Below are positions 1 through 7,725 of a stretch of DNA of 10,483 nt, piece by piece; the first letter of the stretch is position 1, and each line of letters begins with the position of its first letter. Location: the NCBI GenBank assembly GCA_002334985.1, contig DDBY01000179.1:1-10483 (forward strand). The letters run 5' to 3'. A program made the translations under genes and the position numbers. This DNA is from Micavibrio sp. UBA2020. Lineage in GTDB: Bacteria; Pseudomonadota; Alphaproteobacteria; Micavibrionales; UBA2020. Under the pieces are notes generated by a model, which saw only the letters and a program-made list of their open reading frames with translations, was not told the origin of the DNA and searched no databases.

Positions 1-486
1 GCCATCGGCTCCATCATGATTGCGGCGGCATGTTTTGGTTTGATTGCCTATCTGGTCGGGCATCTTAAATTTTCCGGCTACCTTGGCATCCATTACATCG
101 AAGATGCGGCGGAGATTGCTGTTTTCTGCGGCGCGCTGCTGGGCGCAGGTCTTGGCTTTTTGTGGTTCAACGCACCGCCTGCATCGGTTTTCATGGGCGA
201 TACGGGCTCGCTGTCGCTGGGCGGGGCGCTCGGCGCGATTGCTGTTGTCACCAAGCATGAACTGGTTCTGGCCATCATTGGCGGGCTTTTCGTGGCCGAA
301 ACGCTGTCGGTTATTATTCAGGTCGTTTATTTCAAGCGCACGGGCGGCAAGCGGTTTTTCCTGATGGCGCCGCTGCACCACCATTTCGAAAAGCTCGGCT
401 GGCCGGAAAGCAAGGTCGTTGTGCGTTTCTGGATTATTTCCATCATCCTCGCCCTTATCGGGCTTTCAACCCTCAAGCTGCGATAA
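1..486 (+). CDS. mraY: MraY, phospho-MurNAc-pentapeptide translocase, C-terminal part (5' end cut by window)
   Basis: The reading frame is open from the first base and ends with TAA at 484-486, giving 161 residues. MraY is about 360 residues in other bacteria, so roughly the last 45% is present. It transfers phospho-MurNAc-pentapeptide from the UDP precursor to undecaprenyl phosphate, making lipid I at the inner face of the cytoplasmic membrane. Numbering from the window edge, the family signature FMGDTGSL lies at about residues 64-71 and contains a conserved acidic residue of the active site. The cytoplasmic signature APLHHHFE is at about 123-130. Several hydrophobic helices flank these motifs, and the last one ends in the short tail LKLR. 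The gene is followed after 15 bp by murD, as is usual in dcw clusters. The ATG at 16 is internal, not the start. Confidence 0.96.
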   Translation, partial: AIGSIMIAAACFGLIAYLVGHLKFSGYLGIHYIEDAAEIAVFCGALLGAGLGFLWFNAPPASVFMGDTGSLSLGGALGAIAVVTKHELVLAIIGGLFVAETLSVIIQVVYFKRTGGKRFFLMAPLHHHFEKLGWPESKVVVRFWIISIILALIGLSTLKLR

Positions 487-501
487 GGATAACTGTTTTA
501 T

Positions 502-1911
502 ATGATTAACCTCTCCGCGCTGAAATCCCAGTTCAAAGACAAACCCGTTGCCGTGCTTGGTCTTGGCCGCAGCGGGCTGTCTGTTTTCGAAGCCTGCAAA
601 GCTGCCGGCATTCAAACTGTGCTGTGGGACGATGGGGAGAATATGCGCAAGGCCGCGATTGATAAGGGCGCCGTCGTCGAAGATTTCACAAACGGCGACT
701 GGGCGCGCTTCGCCTGCCTGTGCGTTGCGCCCGGCATTCCGCTAACACACCCTGCGCCGCATCCGGCGATTGCCGCCGCGCAAAAACACGGCGTTGAAAT
801 CCTGGGCGACATGGAACTGTTCCACCGCGCAATGCCGGGCGCCCGTACCATCGGCATCACCGGCACCAACGGTAAATCGACCACGACAGCGCTTATCGGC
901 CATATCATCAAATCGGCGGGCATCGACGTTGCCGTCGGCGGCAATATCGGCGAAGCGGTACTCGGCCTGCCCGACCTCGGCGCGGGCGGACTTTATGTGC
1001 TGGAGCTGTCATCGTACCAGCTGGATTTGATGACGGGCTTTTGCCCCGATATTTCGCTGCTGCTCAATATCAGCCCCGACCATCTTGACCGTCACGGCGG
1101 GATGGAGGGGTATATGGCCGCGAAGGAGCGCATTTTCCGCGGCAAGGGCATCGGTGTTATCGGCATCGACGATGACGGCAGTGCCGCCATTTTTGCCCGC
1201 CAGCGCAAGGAAGGCCAGCGCCGCATGACGCCGGTTTCCTGTTTGCGCCCAATGACACAGGGCGTTTTCGTATCCGCCGAGGGGGAATTGTTCGACGGCC
1301 CGCACGGCGTTGTCGATTTGAATACCTGCCCCGCGCTGAAAGGCCGCCACAACTGGCAGAATGCCGCGCTGGCCTATACAGCCTGCAGGGCGGCGGGTGT
1401 TGATACGCCGTCGATTGCGAAAGGCCTGCAAAGCTTTCCCGGGCTTGAACACCGCCAAAAAATTGTTACCAGCCTGCATGGCGTCACCTATATCAACGAC
1501 AGCAAGGCCACAAATGACGATGCCGCAGCCGTCGCGCTTTCGACCTATAGCCCCATCTACTGGATTGCCGGCGGTCAGGACAAGGGCGGCGGGTACGAAA
1601 AATGCGAAAAACATCTCGGCCATGTGCGCCATGCCTTTCTTATCGGCACAGCGGAAGATGTTCTGGCCGCATGGCTGGACAAGCACAAGAAGCCCTATAC
1701 CCGCTGCGGCACACTTGATAAAGCCGTCGAGGCCGCACATGCCATGGCGCAAAAAGACGCGCTTGACCATGCAGCGGTCCTGCTGTCACCTGCCTGCGCG
1801 AGTTTTGACCAGTTCAAAAGCTTCGAGCAGCGCGGCGATGCCTTTAACGACGCCGTGCGCCGCGTAACCGCATACACCAAAGAAGCCGAGAAAAAAGGAG
1901 GCCATGCATGA
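502..1911 (+). CDS. murD: MurD, UDP-N-acetylmuramoyl-L-alanine--D-glutamate ligase
   Basis: This cytoplasmic Mur ligase adds D-glutamate to UDP-MurNAc-L-Ala at the cost of ATP. The protein has 469 residues, slightly longer than the E. coli enzyme. An N-terminal Rossmann-like UDP-binding domain carries VLGLGRSG (18-25). The ATP-binding P-loop GITGTNGKSTTT is at 118-129. Other family motifs are ELSSYQLD (168-175), NISPDHLDRHG (189-199), a lysine in YMAAKERIF (K208) at the place of the carbamylated lysine, GRHNWQNAA (281-289), GLEHR (314-318), NDSKATN (332-338), the GGQDKGG loop (357-363) and the C-terminal SPACASFDQF segment (429-438). The start ATG at 502 has a modest purine-rich AAGGAT at 485-490, somewhat distant. 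The stop overlaps the ftsW start by 4 bp. The GGQDKGG loop and Asp/Ser-rich C-terminal motifs distinguish it from MurC and MurE. Confidence 0.97.
   Translation: MINLSALKSQFKDKPVAVLGLGRSGLSVFEACKAAGIQTVLWDDGENMRKAAIDKGAVVEDFTNGDWARFACLCVAPGIPLTHPAPHPAIAAAQKHGVEILGDMELFHRAMPGARTIGITGTNGKSTTTALIGHIIKSAGIDVAVGGNIGEAVLGLPDLGAGGLYVLELSSYQLDLMTGFCPDISLLLNISPDHLDRHGGMEGYMAAKERIFRGKGIGVIGIDDDGSAAIFARQRKEGQRRMTPVSCLRPMTQGVFVSAEGELFDGPHGVVDLNTCPALKGRHNWQNAALAYTACRAAGVDTPSIAKGLQSFPGLEHRQKIVTSLHGVTYINDSKATNDDAAAVALSTYSPIYWIAGGQDKGGGYEKCEKHLGHVRHAFLIGTAEDVLAAWLDKHKKPYTRCGTLDKAVEAAHAMAQKDALDHAAVLLSPACASFDQFKSFEQRGDAFNDAVRRVTAYTKEAEKKGGHA
1895..1901 (+). promoter_or_regulatory. Strong ribosome binding site for ftsW inside the murD 3' end
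   Basis: AAGGAGG lies 6 nt before the ATG at 1908, whose last two bases plus A form the murD stop (ATGA). This is a near-consensus Shine-Dalgarno sequence placed for reinitiation or coupling. It supports 1908 over the out-of-frame ATG at 1904. Confidence 0.8.
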
Positions 1912-3080
1912 GCGGCCTTTCATCCCGCGCGGATAAATCCTTGCTGGGCGCCTGGTGGTGGTCGATTGACCGCTGGACGCTGGCGGCACTGACTATTTTA
2001 ATGCTTTGCGGCATTTTGCTGGTATCGGCGGCATCGCCATCGGTGGCAGAGCGTATCGGTCTGCCGCCTTTCTATTTTGTCGTGCGGCATCTGGTATTTC
2101 TGGTGCCCGCCGCGGGCATGATGCTGGCGGCATCCATGCTGCCGCGAAAAATGCTCTGGCGCACGGCGTCGCTGACGCTTCTGATATCCATGGTCTTGAT
2201 GCTCTGCGCCGTTTTCTTCGGCCCTGAAATCAAGGGCGCGACGCGCTGGGTGCATATTTTCGGCTTTTCTTTGCAACCGTCGGAATTCGCCAAGCCTGCC
2301 TTTGCCGTCACCGCTGCATGGTTGATGGCGCGGCACCAGGACCAGGGCGAAGGGCAATTCCCCGGGCATTTGCTGGCACTTGGTCTTTTCGGCATGGTGC
2401 TTGGTCTTTTGCTTTTGCAGCCGGACCTTGGCATGTCGCTGGTCATATCGGCCATCTGGGGCGTACAGGTATTTCTGGCCGGCCTGCCGATGATTTGGGT
2501 TTTCGTTCTGGGAGGGCTGGGCGTTGCGGGGCTTTTCAGCGCCTATATGTTCTTTCCGCACGTTTCAAGCCGCATCGACCGCTTCCTCGACCCTGCCAGC
2601 GGTGACAATTATCAGGTGCAAAAATCGCTGGATGCCTTCGCCAGTGGCGGTCTTTTCGGCACAGGCCCCGGCCATGGACAGGTCAAAATGAACCTGCCTG
2701 ACGCGCATGCGGATTTCATTTTCGCTGTGGCGGGGGAGGAAATGGGGCTTCTGGCCGCGCTGTTTCTTGTGGGCATGTTCGCCTTTGTCATTTTGCGCAG
2801 CCTGTGGCGCACGGCACAAAGCGAAGACCTTTTCGTCGTGCTCGCGGCGGGCGGGCTTTTGACGCAATTCGCGCTGCAAAGCCTTATTCACATGGGCTCG
2901 TCCCTGCAGCTTTTGCCGGCAAAGGGCATGACGCTGCCGTTTATCAGTTATGGCGGCTCTTCGCTTCTGGCCTTGGGGCTTGGCATGGGCATGCTTTTGT
3001 CGCTGACGCGTAAACGCCAGCAACTTTCATCCGGCACGATGTGGCGCGGGTTCAGCCTGCGCGAAGGCAGGGGTGTGTGA
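1908..3080 (+). CDS. ftsW: FtsW, septal peptidoglycan glycosyltransferase (SEDS family)
   Basis: FtsW is a polytopic SEDS protein that polymerises lipid II into glycan strands at the division septum, together with the transpeptidase FtsI (PBP3), whose gene is not in this window. The 390-residue length is normal. A short cytoplasmic N-terminus is followed by about ten hydrophobic helices starting near residue 24. Hallmarks are GATRWVHIFGFSLQPSEFAK (110-129), QPDLGMSL (171-178), the large periplasmic loop with GDNYQVQKS (232-240) and FGTGPGHGQVK (250-260), and PDAHADFIFAVAGEE (264-278), in which D269 matches the SEDS catalytic aspartate. Near the C-terminus is LPAKGMTLPFISYGGSS (336-352). The longer loop and its place between murD and murG favour FtsW over RodA. 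At residue 328 there is His (LIHMG), where many relatives have Asn. It overlaps murD by 4 bp and murG by 4 bp. Confidence 0.96.
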   Translation: MSGLSSRADKSLLGAWWWSIDRWTLAALTILMLCGILLVSAASPSVAERIGLPPFYFVVRHLVFLVPAAGMMLAASMLPRKMLWRTASLTLLISMVLMLCAVFFGPEIKGATRWVHIFGFSLQPSEFAKPAFAVTAAWLMARHQDQGEGQFPGHLLALGLFGMVLGLLLLQPDLGMSLVISAIWGVQVFLAGLPMIWVFVLGGLGVAGLFSAYMFFPHVSSRIDRFLDPASGDNYQVQKSLDAFASGGLFGTGPGHGQVKMNLPDAHADFIFAVAGEEMGLLAALFLVGMFAFVILRSLWRTAQSEDLFVVLAAGGLLTQFALQSLIHMGSSLQLLPAKGMTLPFISYGGSSLLALGLGMGMLLSLTRKRQQLSSGTMWRGFSLREGRGV

Positions 3081-4174
3081 GCGCGAACAACCAGACCATC
3101 CTGCTTTCCGCAGGCGGCACCGGCGGGCATCTGTATCCGGCGGAGGCACTGGCGGCAGAGCTTCTGTCGCGCGGATATACCGTGGCCATTATCACCGACA
3201 AACGCGGACATGCGTTCAAAAGCCTCGGCGATCGCGTCAATATATATACTGTGCGCGCCGCAACCCTGCGGCCGGGCGTTGTGGCCAAAATCCGCGCCGT
3301 CATCGATATGGGGCTGGGCGTTTTTTCTGCGCTGCGGCTGGTGCATAAGCTGAAGCCTGCGCTCGTCGTCGGCTTTGGTGGCTATCCGTCTTTTCCAGGG
3401 GTATTGGCGGCGCAAATTCTGGGCAAGCCCACCATTTTGCACGAACAAAACGCCGTTCTGGGCAAGGCCAACGTGCTGCTGGCACCGCGCGCGCGTAAAA
3501 TCGCCCTGTCGCTGGCAGGCACGCGCGGGCTGAACGCCGCGCAACAACAAAAATCAGCCGTGACCGGAAACCCCGTGCGCGCCCCCATCATGGCGGTGCG
3601 CGATGTGGCCTATCAACCGCCCGCGACACGGTTCAAAATCCTCATCACCGGCGGCAGTCAGGCCGCAAGCGTTTTTGCAGATGTCGTGCCGGAAGCGCTC
3701 AAAAATTTACCAGAATCTATAAAATCTCGGCTTTATGTCATGCACCAATGCCGCGAAAACGACATTGCCGCCACCGCAAAAAAATACGCGGATATGGGTA
3801 TTGAAGCTGAAACAGCTAGCTTTTTCAGTGACATGGCGGAAAGGCTGGCCGGATGCCAGCTGTTCATCGGGCGCAGTGGCGCCTCCACTGTTGCGGAATT
3901 AGCTGTTGCGGGGCGTCCCGCGATTTTTGTACCTTACCCCGGCCATCAGGACATGCAGCAAAAGCATAACGCGGATATCATCGCGCATGCGGGCGGTGCA
4001 TGGGTGTTCTTGCAGCCGGATTTCACGCCGGCGGCGCTGGCGGAAAAAATCCGCGCTTTCGCCGAAGAACCCGCCCTGCTGAGCCAAGCCGCCGCCGCCG
4101 CCGCAACCTGCGGCCAGACGGGCGCTACGGCAAAACTGGCCGACCTGGCCGCACAAGAGGCCGCCGCCCCATGA
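3077..4174 (+). CDS. murG: MurG, UDP-GlcNAc:lipid I N-acetylglucosaminyltransferase
   Basis: MurG is a GT-B glycosyltransferase on the cytoplasmic face of the membrane that adds GlcNAc to lipid I, giving lipid II. I start it at GTG 3077, which overlaps the ftsW stop as GTGA and has AAGG at 3064-3067, 9 nt upstream. This gives 365 residues, the normal size. The in-frame ATG at 3041 would add 12 residues inside ftsW and is less likely. With the GTG start, the lipid-binding glycine loop GGTGGH is at 13-18. GFGGYPSFPG is at 99-108, HEQNAVLGKAN at 122-132 and TGNPVR at 163-168. The C-domain carries ITGGSQAAS (190-198) and the nucleotide-sugar site GRSGASTVAEL (265-275). PYPGHQDMQQKHNA (286-299) follows. 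The C-terminus is Ala-rich. By eye no frameshift or loss of a key residue is visible. Confidence 0.95.
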   Translation: MSANNQTILLSAGGTGGHLYPAEALAAELLSRGYTVAIITDKRGHAFKSLGDRVNIYTVRAATLRPGVVAKIRAVIDMGLGVFSALRLVHKLKPALVVGFGGYPSFPGVLAAQILGKPTILHEQNAVLGKANVLLAPRARKIALSLAGTRGLNAAQQQKSAVTGNPVRAPIMAVRDVAYQPPATRFKILITGGSQAASVFADVVPEALKNLPESIKSRLYVMHQCRENDIAATAKKYADMGIEAETASFFSDMAERLAGCQLFIGRSGASTVAELAVAGRPAIFVPYPGHQDMQQKHNADIIAHAGGAWVFLQPDFTPAALAEKIRAFAEEPALLSQAAAAAATCGQTGATAKLADLAAQEAAAP

Positions 4175-4245
4175 GGATCAACGGCATGCGGCCAGTCCAA
4201 AAAACAATCGGCACGCGCACCCGCGCCCCTGCCCTCTGCGCATGA
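4171..4245 (+). CDS. Possible 24-codon small ORF bridging murG and murC
   Basis: ATG at 4171 overlaps the murG stop as ATGA, and a 24-residue basic peptide (begins MRINGMRPVQKT, ends RAPALCA) runs to TGA at 4243-4245. The final A of that stop is the first base of the murC Shine-Dalgarno AAAGGA. A weak purine tract (AGAGG, 4156-4160) sits 10 nt upstream of its ATG. The arrangement would let ribosomes finishing murG continue through the 84-bp gap and end beside the murC start. I do not recognise the peptide as any family. It may be a chance ORF in GC-rich DNA, or it may serve only as a translated linker. Confidence 0.2.
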   Translation: MRINGMRPVQKTIGTRTRAPALCA

Positions 4246-4250
4246 AAGGA
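4245..4250 (+). promoter_or_regulatory. Ribosome binding site of murC
   Basis: AAAGGA lies 8 nt before ATG 4259. It fixes the murC start and overlaps by one base the stop of the possible small ORF that precedes it. Confidence 0.65.
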
Positions 4251-4258
4251 ACATTCGC

Positions 4259-5728
4259 ATGAGCAAGACTTTTCCGTTCTCTATCGGCACCGTCCACATC
4301 ATCGGCATCGGCGGCATCGGCATGAGCGGCTATGCCGAAGTGCTGCACCATCTGGGTTATGACGTGCAAGGCTCCGACCAGTCCGACAACGCCAATGTGC
4401 AGCGCCTGCGCGAACTGGGCGTGCGTGTCATGATTGGCCATGACGGCAAAAACGTTTTCGACGCCAAGGGCAACCCTGCCGCTGTCGTCGTCAAATCGAC
4501 CGCCGTCAAAAAAAGCAACCCCGAAATCGTCGCGGCGCAGGCGGAGAAAATCCCTGTCATTCCCCGCGTGGATTTGCTGTCGGAGCTGATGAAATCCAAA
4601 TGGTGCATCAACGTATCGGGCACGCACGGCAAAACGACGACGACATCGATGATTGGCCATGTGCTGGAAAAAGCGGGCATCGACCCGACTGTTATTAACG
4701 GCGGCATCATCAACGCCTACGGCAGCAATACGCGCATGGGCGCGAGCAACTGGATGGTCGTTGAATCGGATGAAAGCGACGGCACGTTTTCGCACCTGCC
4801 TTCCGTAGCGTCGATTATCACCAACATCGACCCCGAACACATGGATTACTACGAAACCTTCGAGGCGCTGAAAGAAGAATTCATCGCCTATGCGCATAAC
4901 CTGCCGTTTTACGGCGTGGTTGTCGCCTGCATCGACCATCCGGTCGTGGCGGAACTGGTGCCGGAATTCCACCGCAAGACCATCACCTATGGCTTCAGCG
5001 ACAAGGCGGATATTCAGGCCGTCAACGTCACGTCAACGCCGGAGGGGCTTGTCTATGACATCAAAATCAACGACCCGCACCTGCGCAACTTCCCGGCCGA
5101 AATCAAAGGCGTGAAACTGCCGATGTTCGGCCCGCACAACGTGCTGAACTCCCTGACCACTTTTGCGGTCGGCCATGAAATCGGTATTCCGGCAGAAAAA
5201 ATCGCGGCGGCGCTGCAGAAATTTGCGGGCGTGAAGCGCCGTTTCACCACCACAGGCATCGTCAACGACATCACCGTCATTGACGATTACGCGCATCACC
5301 CCGTCGAAATTGCCGCCGTTTTGAAAGCGGGGCGCGATGCCGTCGCAGGCCGCGGCGGTGGCAACGTGATTGCCGTTATGCAGCCGCACCGCTATACAAG
5401 ACTTAAAAACCTGTTCGAAGAATTTTCAAGCTGCTTTACGCTGGCCGACAAAGTCGTCATCGCCGATGTTTACGCGGCAGGCGAAGAGCCTATTCCGAAC
5501 ATCAGCCGCGATACGCTGGTTGCCGCCATCCAGAAACAAGGCCATGCCGATGCGCGTGCGCTGCAAAAGCCGGAAGACCTCGCCGCACTTGTCAAAGAAA
5601 TCGCCAAGCCGGGCGATTTCGTGATTTGCCTTGGCGCAGGCAGTATCACGCAATGGGCACATGCCCTGCCGCAGGCGCTTGAAGCTCAATTCGGCATCGC
5701 CCCCAAATCCGCAAACGGTAAGCACTAA
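4259..5728 (+). CDS. murC: MurC, UDP-N-acetylmuramate--L-alanine ligase
   Basis: MurC is the first ATP-dependent Mur ligase. It joins L-alanine to UDP-MurNAc in the cytoplasm. The 489-residue protein has the standard three domains. The N-terminal UDP-binding fold carries HIIGIGGIGMSG (13-24). The central ATPase has the MurC-type P-loop GTHGKTTTT (121-129, K125), followed by ESDESDGTF (169-177) and NIDPEHMDYY (189-198). GPHNVLNSL (291-299) and GVKRRF (324-329) come next. The C-terminal domain has DDYAHHPVE (342-350), QPHRYTR (375-381) and CLGAGSIT (457-464). GTHGKT, in place of the GTNGKS of MurD, and the DDYAHHP motif identify MurC; Mpl is less likely because of the dcw position. Its stop TAA shares one base with the murB ATG (TAATG), so the two are probably translationally coupled. 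Confidence 0.97.
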   Translation: MSKTFPFSIGTVHIIGIGGIGMSGYAEVLHHLGYDVQGSDQSDNANVQRLRELGVRVMIGHDGKNVFDAKGNPAAVVVKSTAVKKSNPEIVAAQAEKIPVIPRVDLLSELMKSKWCINVSGTHGKTTTTSMIGHVLEKAGIDPTVINGGIINAYGSNTRMGASNWMVVESDESDGTFSHLPSVASIITNIDPEHMDYYETFEALKEEFIAYAHNLPFYGVVVACIDHPVVAELVPEFHRKTITYGFSDKADIQAVNVTSTPEGLVYDIKINDPHLRNFPAEIKGVKLPMFGPHNVLNSLTTFAVGHEIGIPAEKIAAALQKFAGVKRRFTTTGIVNDITVIDDYAHHPVEIAAVLKAGRDAVAGRGGGNVIAVMQPHRYTRLKNLFEEFSSCFTLADKVVIADVYAAGEEPIPNISRDTLVAAIQKQGHADARALQKPEDLAALVKEIAKPGDFVICLGAGSITQWAHALPQALEAQFGIAPKSANGKH

Positions 5729-6717
5729 TGTCCGGCGCGGCTGAAAAAGTATTTAGCGCCGGCCTTGCCGCCCGCCTGCCCAGCGTGCGCGGACGCATCA
5801 CAGAAAACGCGCCCCTTGGCGCCATGACGTGGTTTGGCGTGGGCGGCCCTGCGGAAATCCTGTTCAAACCGGAAGACCGCGATGACCTTGCGGCATTTGT
5901 CGCGGGCTGTCCTGCGGATGTGCCCATCACCGTTCTTGGCGTTGCATCGAATTTGATTGTGCGCGATGGCGGCATTCCGGGTGTGGTCATTCGCATGGGC
6001 CGCGATTTTGCGCAAATCAGCGCGGAGGGTACGGCCGTCACCGCCGGCGCGGCGGCACTGGATATCAACGTTGCCCTTACGGCCGCCAAACACGGCGTTG
6101 CAGGCCTTGAGTTTCTTTCCGGCATCCCCGGCACCATCGGCGGCGCGCTGCGCATGAACGCGGGCGCCTATGGCGGGGAGACCAAAGACATCCTGCGCCA
6201 TGCCGACGTAATGATGCGCGACGGCAGTATCAAAACCCTGAGCGGCACGGACATGGGGCTTAGCTACCGCCACAATGACTTGCCGGAGGATGTGATTTTC
6301 CTCGGTGCCCTGTTCGATGGCCATACCGGCGACAAGGCCGACATTGACGCGCGCATGGACGATATCAAGAAAAAGCGCAGTGAAACCCAGCCCATCAAAA
6401 CCAAAACAGGCGGTTCGACCTTTGCCAACCCGCCCGTGCCGGAAGGCACAGACCCGAAAGACGCAAAAAAAGCGTGGCAGCTTGTTGACGCGGCAGGGTG
6501 CCGCGGTTTAAAAATCGGCGGCGCGCAGGTGTCGGAGCTGCATTGCAATTTCCTGCTCAACACAGGCGGCGCAACCGCTGCGGACATTGAACGTCTGGGC
6601 GAAGAAGTGCGCAAACGTGTTGCGGAAAACAGCGGCATCATGTTACGCTGGGAAATCAAGCGGATTGGGGTTCCGCTGCCGGAAGATAAAGACATTTTGT
6701 CTTTCATGAAGGCATGA
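5728..6717 (+). CDS. murB: MurB, UDP-N-acetylenolpyruvoylglucosamine reductase
   Basis: MurB is an FAD-dependent cytoplasmic enzyme that uses NADPH to reduce enolpyruvyl-UDP-GlcNAc to UDP-MurNAc, the substrate of MurC encoded just upstream. It has 329 residues. The FAD-binding domain shows TWFGVGGPAE (34-43), GVASNLIVRDGG (71-82) and GLEFLSGIPGTIGGALRMNAGAYGGE (126-151, key residues G133, P135 and the GG at 138-139). SYRHND (179-184) contains the expected substrate-contacting Arg (R181). TKTGGSTFANP (225-235) carries the proton-donating Ser (S230). LKIGGAQVSELHCNF (261-275) and the C-terminal Glu in MLRWEIKRIG (E309) complete the active site. Ala replaces the commoner Gly in the GVxSN motif, a mild variation. 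The start overlaps the murC stop by one base, with only a weak upstream purine tract (GGTAAG), which suggests coupling. Confidence 0.95.
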   Translation: MSGAAEKVFSAGLAARLPSVRGRITENAPLGAMTWFGVGGPAEILFKPEDRDDLAAFVAGCPADVPITVLGVASNLIVRDGGIPGVVIRMGRDFAQISAEGTAVTAGAAALDINVALTAAKHGVAGLEFLSGIPGTIGGALRMNAGAYGGETKDILRHADVMMRDGSIKTLSGTDMGLSYRHNDLPEDVIFLGALFDGHTGDKADIDARMDDIKKKRSETQPIKTKTGGSTFANPPVPEGTDPKDAKKAWQLVDAAGCRGLKIGGAQVSELHCNFLLNTGGATAADIERLGEEVRKRVAENSGIMLRWEIKRIGVPLPEDKDILSFMKA

Positions 6718-6734
6718 AGGGGTAGATTTCAACC

Positions 6735-7673
6735 ATGGCCAAAACAGTCGCAGTCCTGATGGGCGGATGGTCGGCGGAGCGCGAAGTATCGCTCTCGAGC
6801 GGCCGTGCCTGTGCCAAGGCGCTGCGCGAACATGGCTATGACGTGCATGAAATCGACGTCCAGCGCGACCTGTCCGCGCTTTTGCAAGCCTTGACGCCCA
6901 AACCCGATGTTGTATTTAACGCCTTGCACGGCAAGGGCGGCGAAGACGGTTGCATCCAGGGTGTTCTGGAAATGCTGGACATTCCCTATACGCATAGCGG
7001 TCCGCTCCCCTCCGCGCTTGCCATGAACAAGCAAAAAGCCAAAGAAGTTTTGAAACCGCTCGGCATGCGCTGCCCCGAAGGCAAGCTGGTACATATCGAT
7101 GATATCCGCGCAGGGGCAGAGCCAATGCCGCGTCCTTACGTTGTGAAGCCGAATACCGAGGGCTCCAGCGTCGGCGTTTATATCGTGCGCCCGGGTGACA
7201 ACAAACCGCCGCTCGGCCTTGATGCCTGGAGCTATGGCGAATGGGCACTGGTGGAGGAATATATTCCGGGGCGCGAGCTTTCTGTGGCCGTTATGGGAAC
7301 CAAGGGCGAAAAAGCCCGCGCGCTGACCGTGACGGAAATCCGCACCAATGTCGATTTTTACAATTACGAGGCAAAGTACGCCCAAGGCGGCTCCACGCAC
7401 GTTATTCCCGCGCCGATTGACAGCGCGGTTTTCGACGAGGCGCTGCGCATGGCGACTTTCGCACACGAAAAACTCGGCTGCACAGGTGTCAGCCGCAGCG
7501 ATTTCAGATACAATGATAACGAACCGGGTGTTTCGGGGCTTTACTATCTCGAAACGAATACACAGCCGGGGATGACACCAACATCTCTGGTTCCGGAACA
7601 GGCGGCGCATACGGGGTTGAGCTTTGGGGAACTTGTGGCGTGGCTCGTCGAGCACGCCGAGGTGCACGCGTAA
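6735..7673 (+). CDS. ddl: D-alanine--D-alanine ligase
   Basis: Ddl is an ATP-grasp enzyme that makes the D-Ala-D-Ala dipeptide used by MurF in the cytoplasm. The 312-residue length is typical. GGWSAEREVSLSSG (10-23) includes E15, which binds the first D-Ala. NALHGKGGEDGCIQG (62-76) follows. The ATP-grasp core has VVKPNTEGSSVGV (136-148, with the catalytic-triad-type Ser of the GSS turn), EEYIPGRELSVAV (174-186) and the omega loop FYNYEAKY (208-215). R254 and D256 in SRSDF, and E273 and N275 in LETNTQPGM, are the expected Arg and metal ligands. YEAKY fits D-Ala-D-Ala rather than D-Ala-D-Lac specificity. An in-frame TAG at 6723 rules out an earlier start. AAGGGG (6717-6722) is a somewhat distant ribosome binding site, 12 nt from ATG. 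Confidence 0.96.
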   Translation: MAKTVAVLMGGWSAEREVSLSSGRACAKALREHGYDVHEIDVQRDLSALLQALTPKPDVVFNALHGKGGEDGCIQGVLEMLDIPYTHSGPLPSALAMNKQKAKEVLKPLGMRCPEGKLVHIDDIRAGAEPMPRPYVVKPNTEGSSVGVYIVRPGDNKPPLGLDAWSYGEWALVEEYIPGRELSVAVMGTKGEKARALTVTEIRTNVDFYNYEAKYAQGGSTHVIPAPIDSAVFDEALRMATFAHEKLGCTGVSRSDFRYNDNEPGVSGLYYLETNTQPGMTPTSLVPEQAAHTGLSFGELVAWLVEHAEVHA

Positions 7674-7688
7674 GGGGTTACGCACACC

Positions 7689-7718
7689 GCGGCGCTTCAC
7701 AGGAAGCCGCAAGTTTTT
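7689..7718 (+). terminator. Hairpin plus T-tract between ddl and ftsQ: weak terminator or attenuator candidate
   Basis: GCGG (7689-7692) and CTTC (7695-7698) can pair with CCGC (7707-7710) and GAAG (7703-7706). This makes an 8-bp stem with a 2-nt CG bulge and an ACAG loop. After AAG come five T (7714-7718). The shape is that of a weak intrinsic terminator, but the tract is short and offset from the stem. Because ftsQ follows at once, attenuation or partial termination is more plausible than full termination. No folding energy was calculated. Confidence 0.3.
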
Positions 7719-7725
7719 GGGGTAG

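Noticed and set aside
3041..3076. ATG at 3041 as the start of murG
   Set aside because: It would add 12 residues inside ftsW that do not resemble MurG. GTG 3077 gives the normal N-terminus, a GTGA overlap with the ftsW stop and an AAGG site 9 nt upstream.
3241..3250. TATATATACT in murG as a possible internal promoter -10
   Set aside because: No -35-like hexamer was seen at 16-18 bp upstream, and the bases encode a normal MurG segment (NIYT).
3700..3730. AT-rich patch in murG (around LPESIKSR) as a sign of inserted DNA
   Set aside because: It falls in the variable linker of the C-domain between conserved motifs, the frame is intact and no repeats flank it.
5938..5973. Ala instead of Gly in the MurB motif GVASN as a lost key residue
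   Set aside because: The change is conservative, and the surrounding FAD-binding and catalytic residues (R181, S230, E309) are all present.
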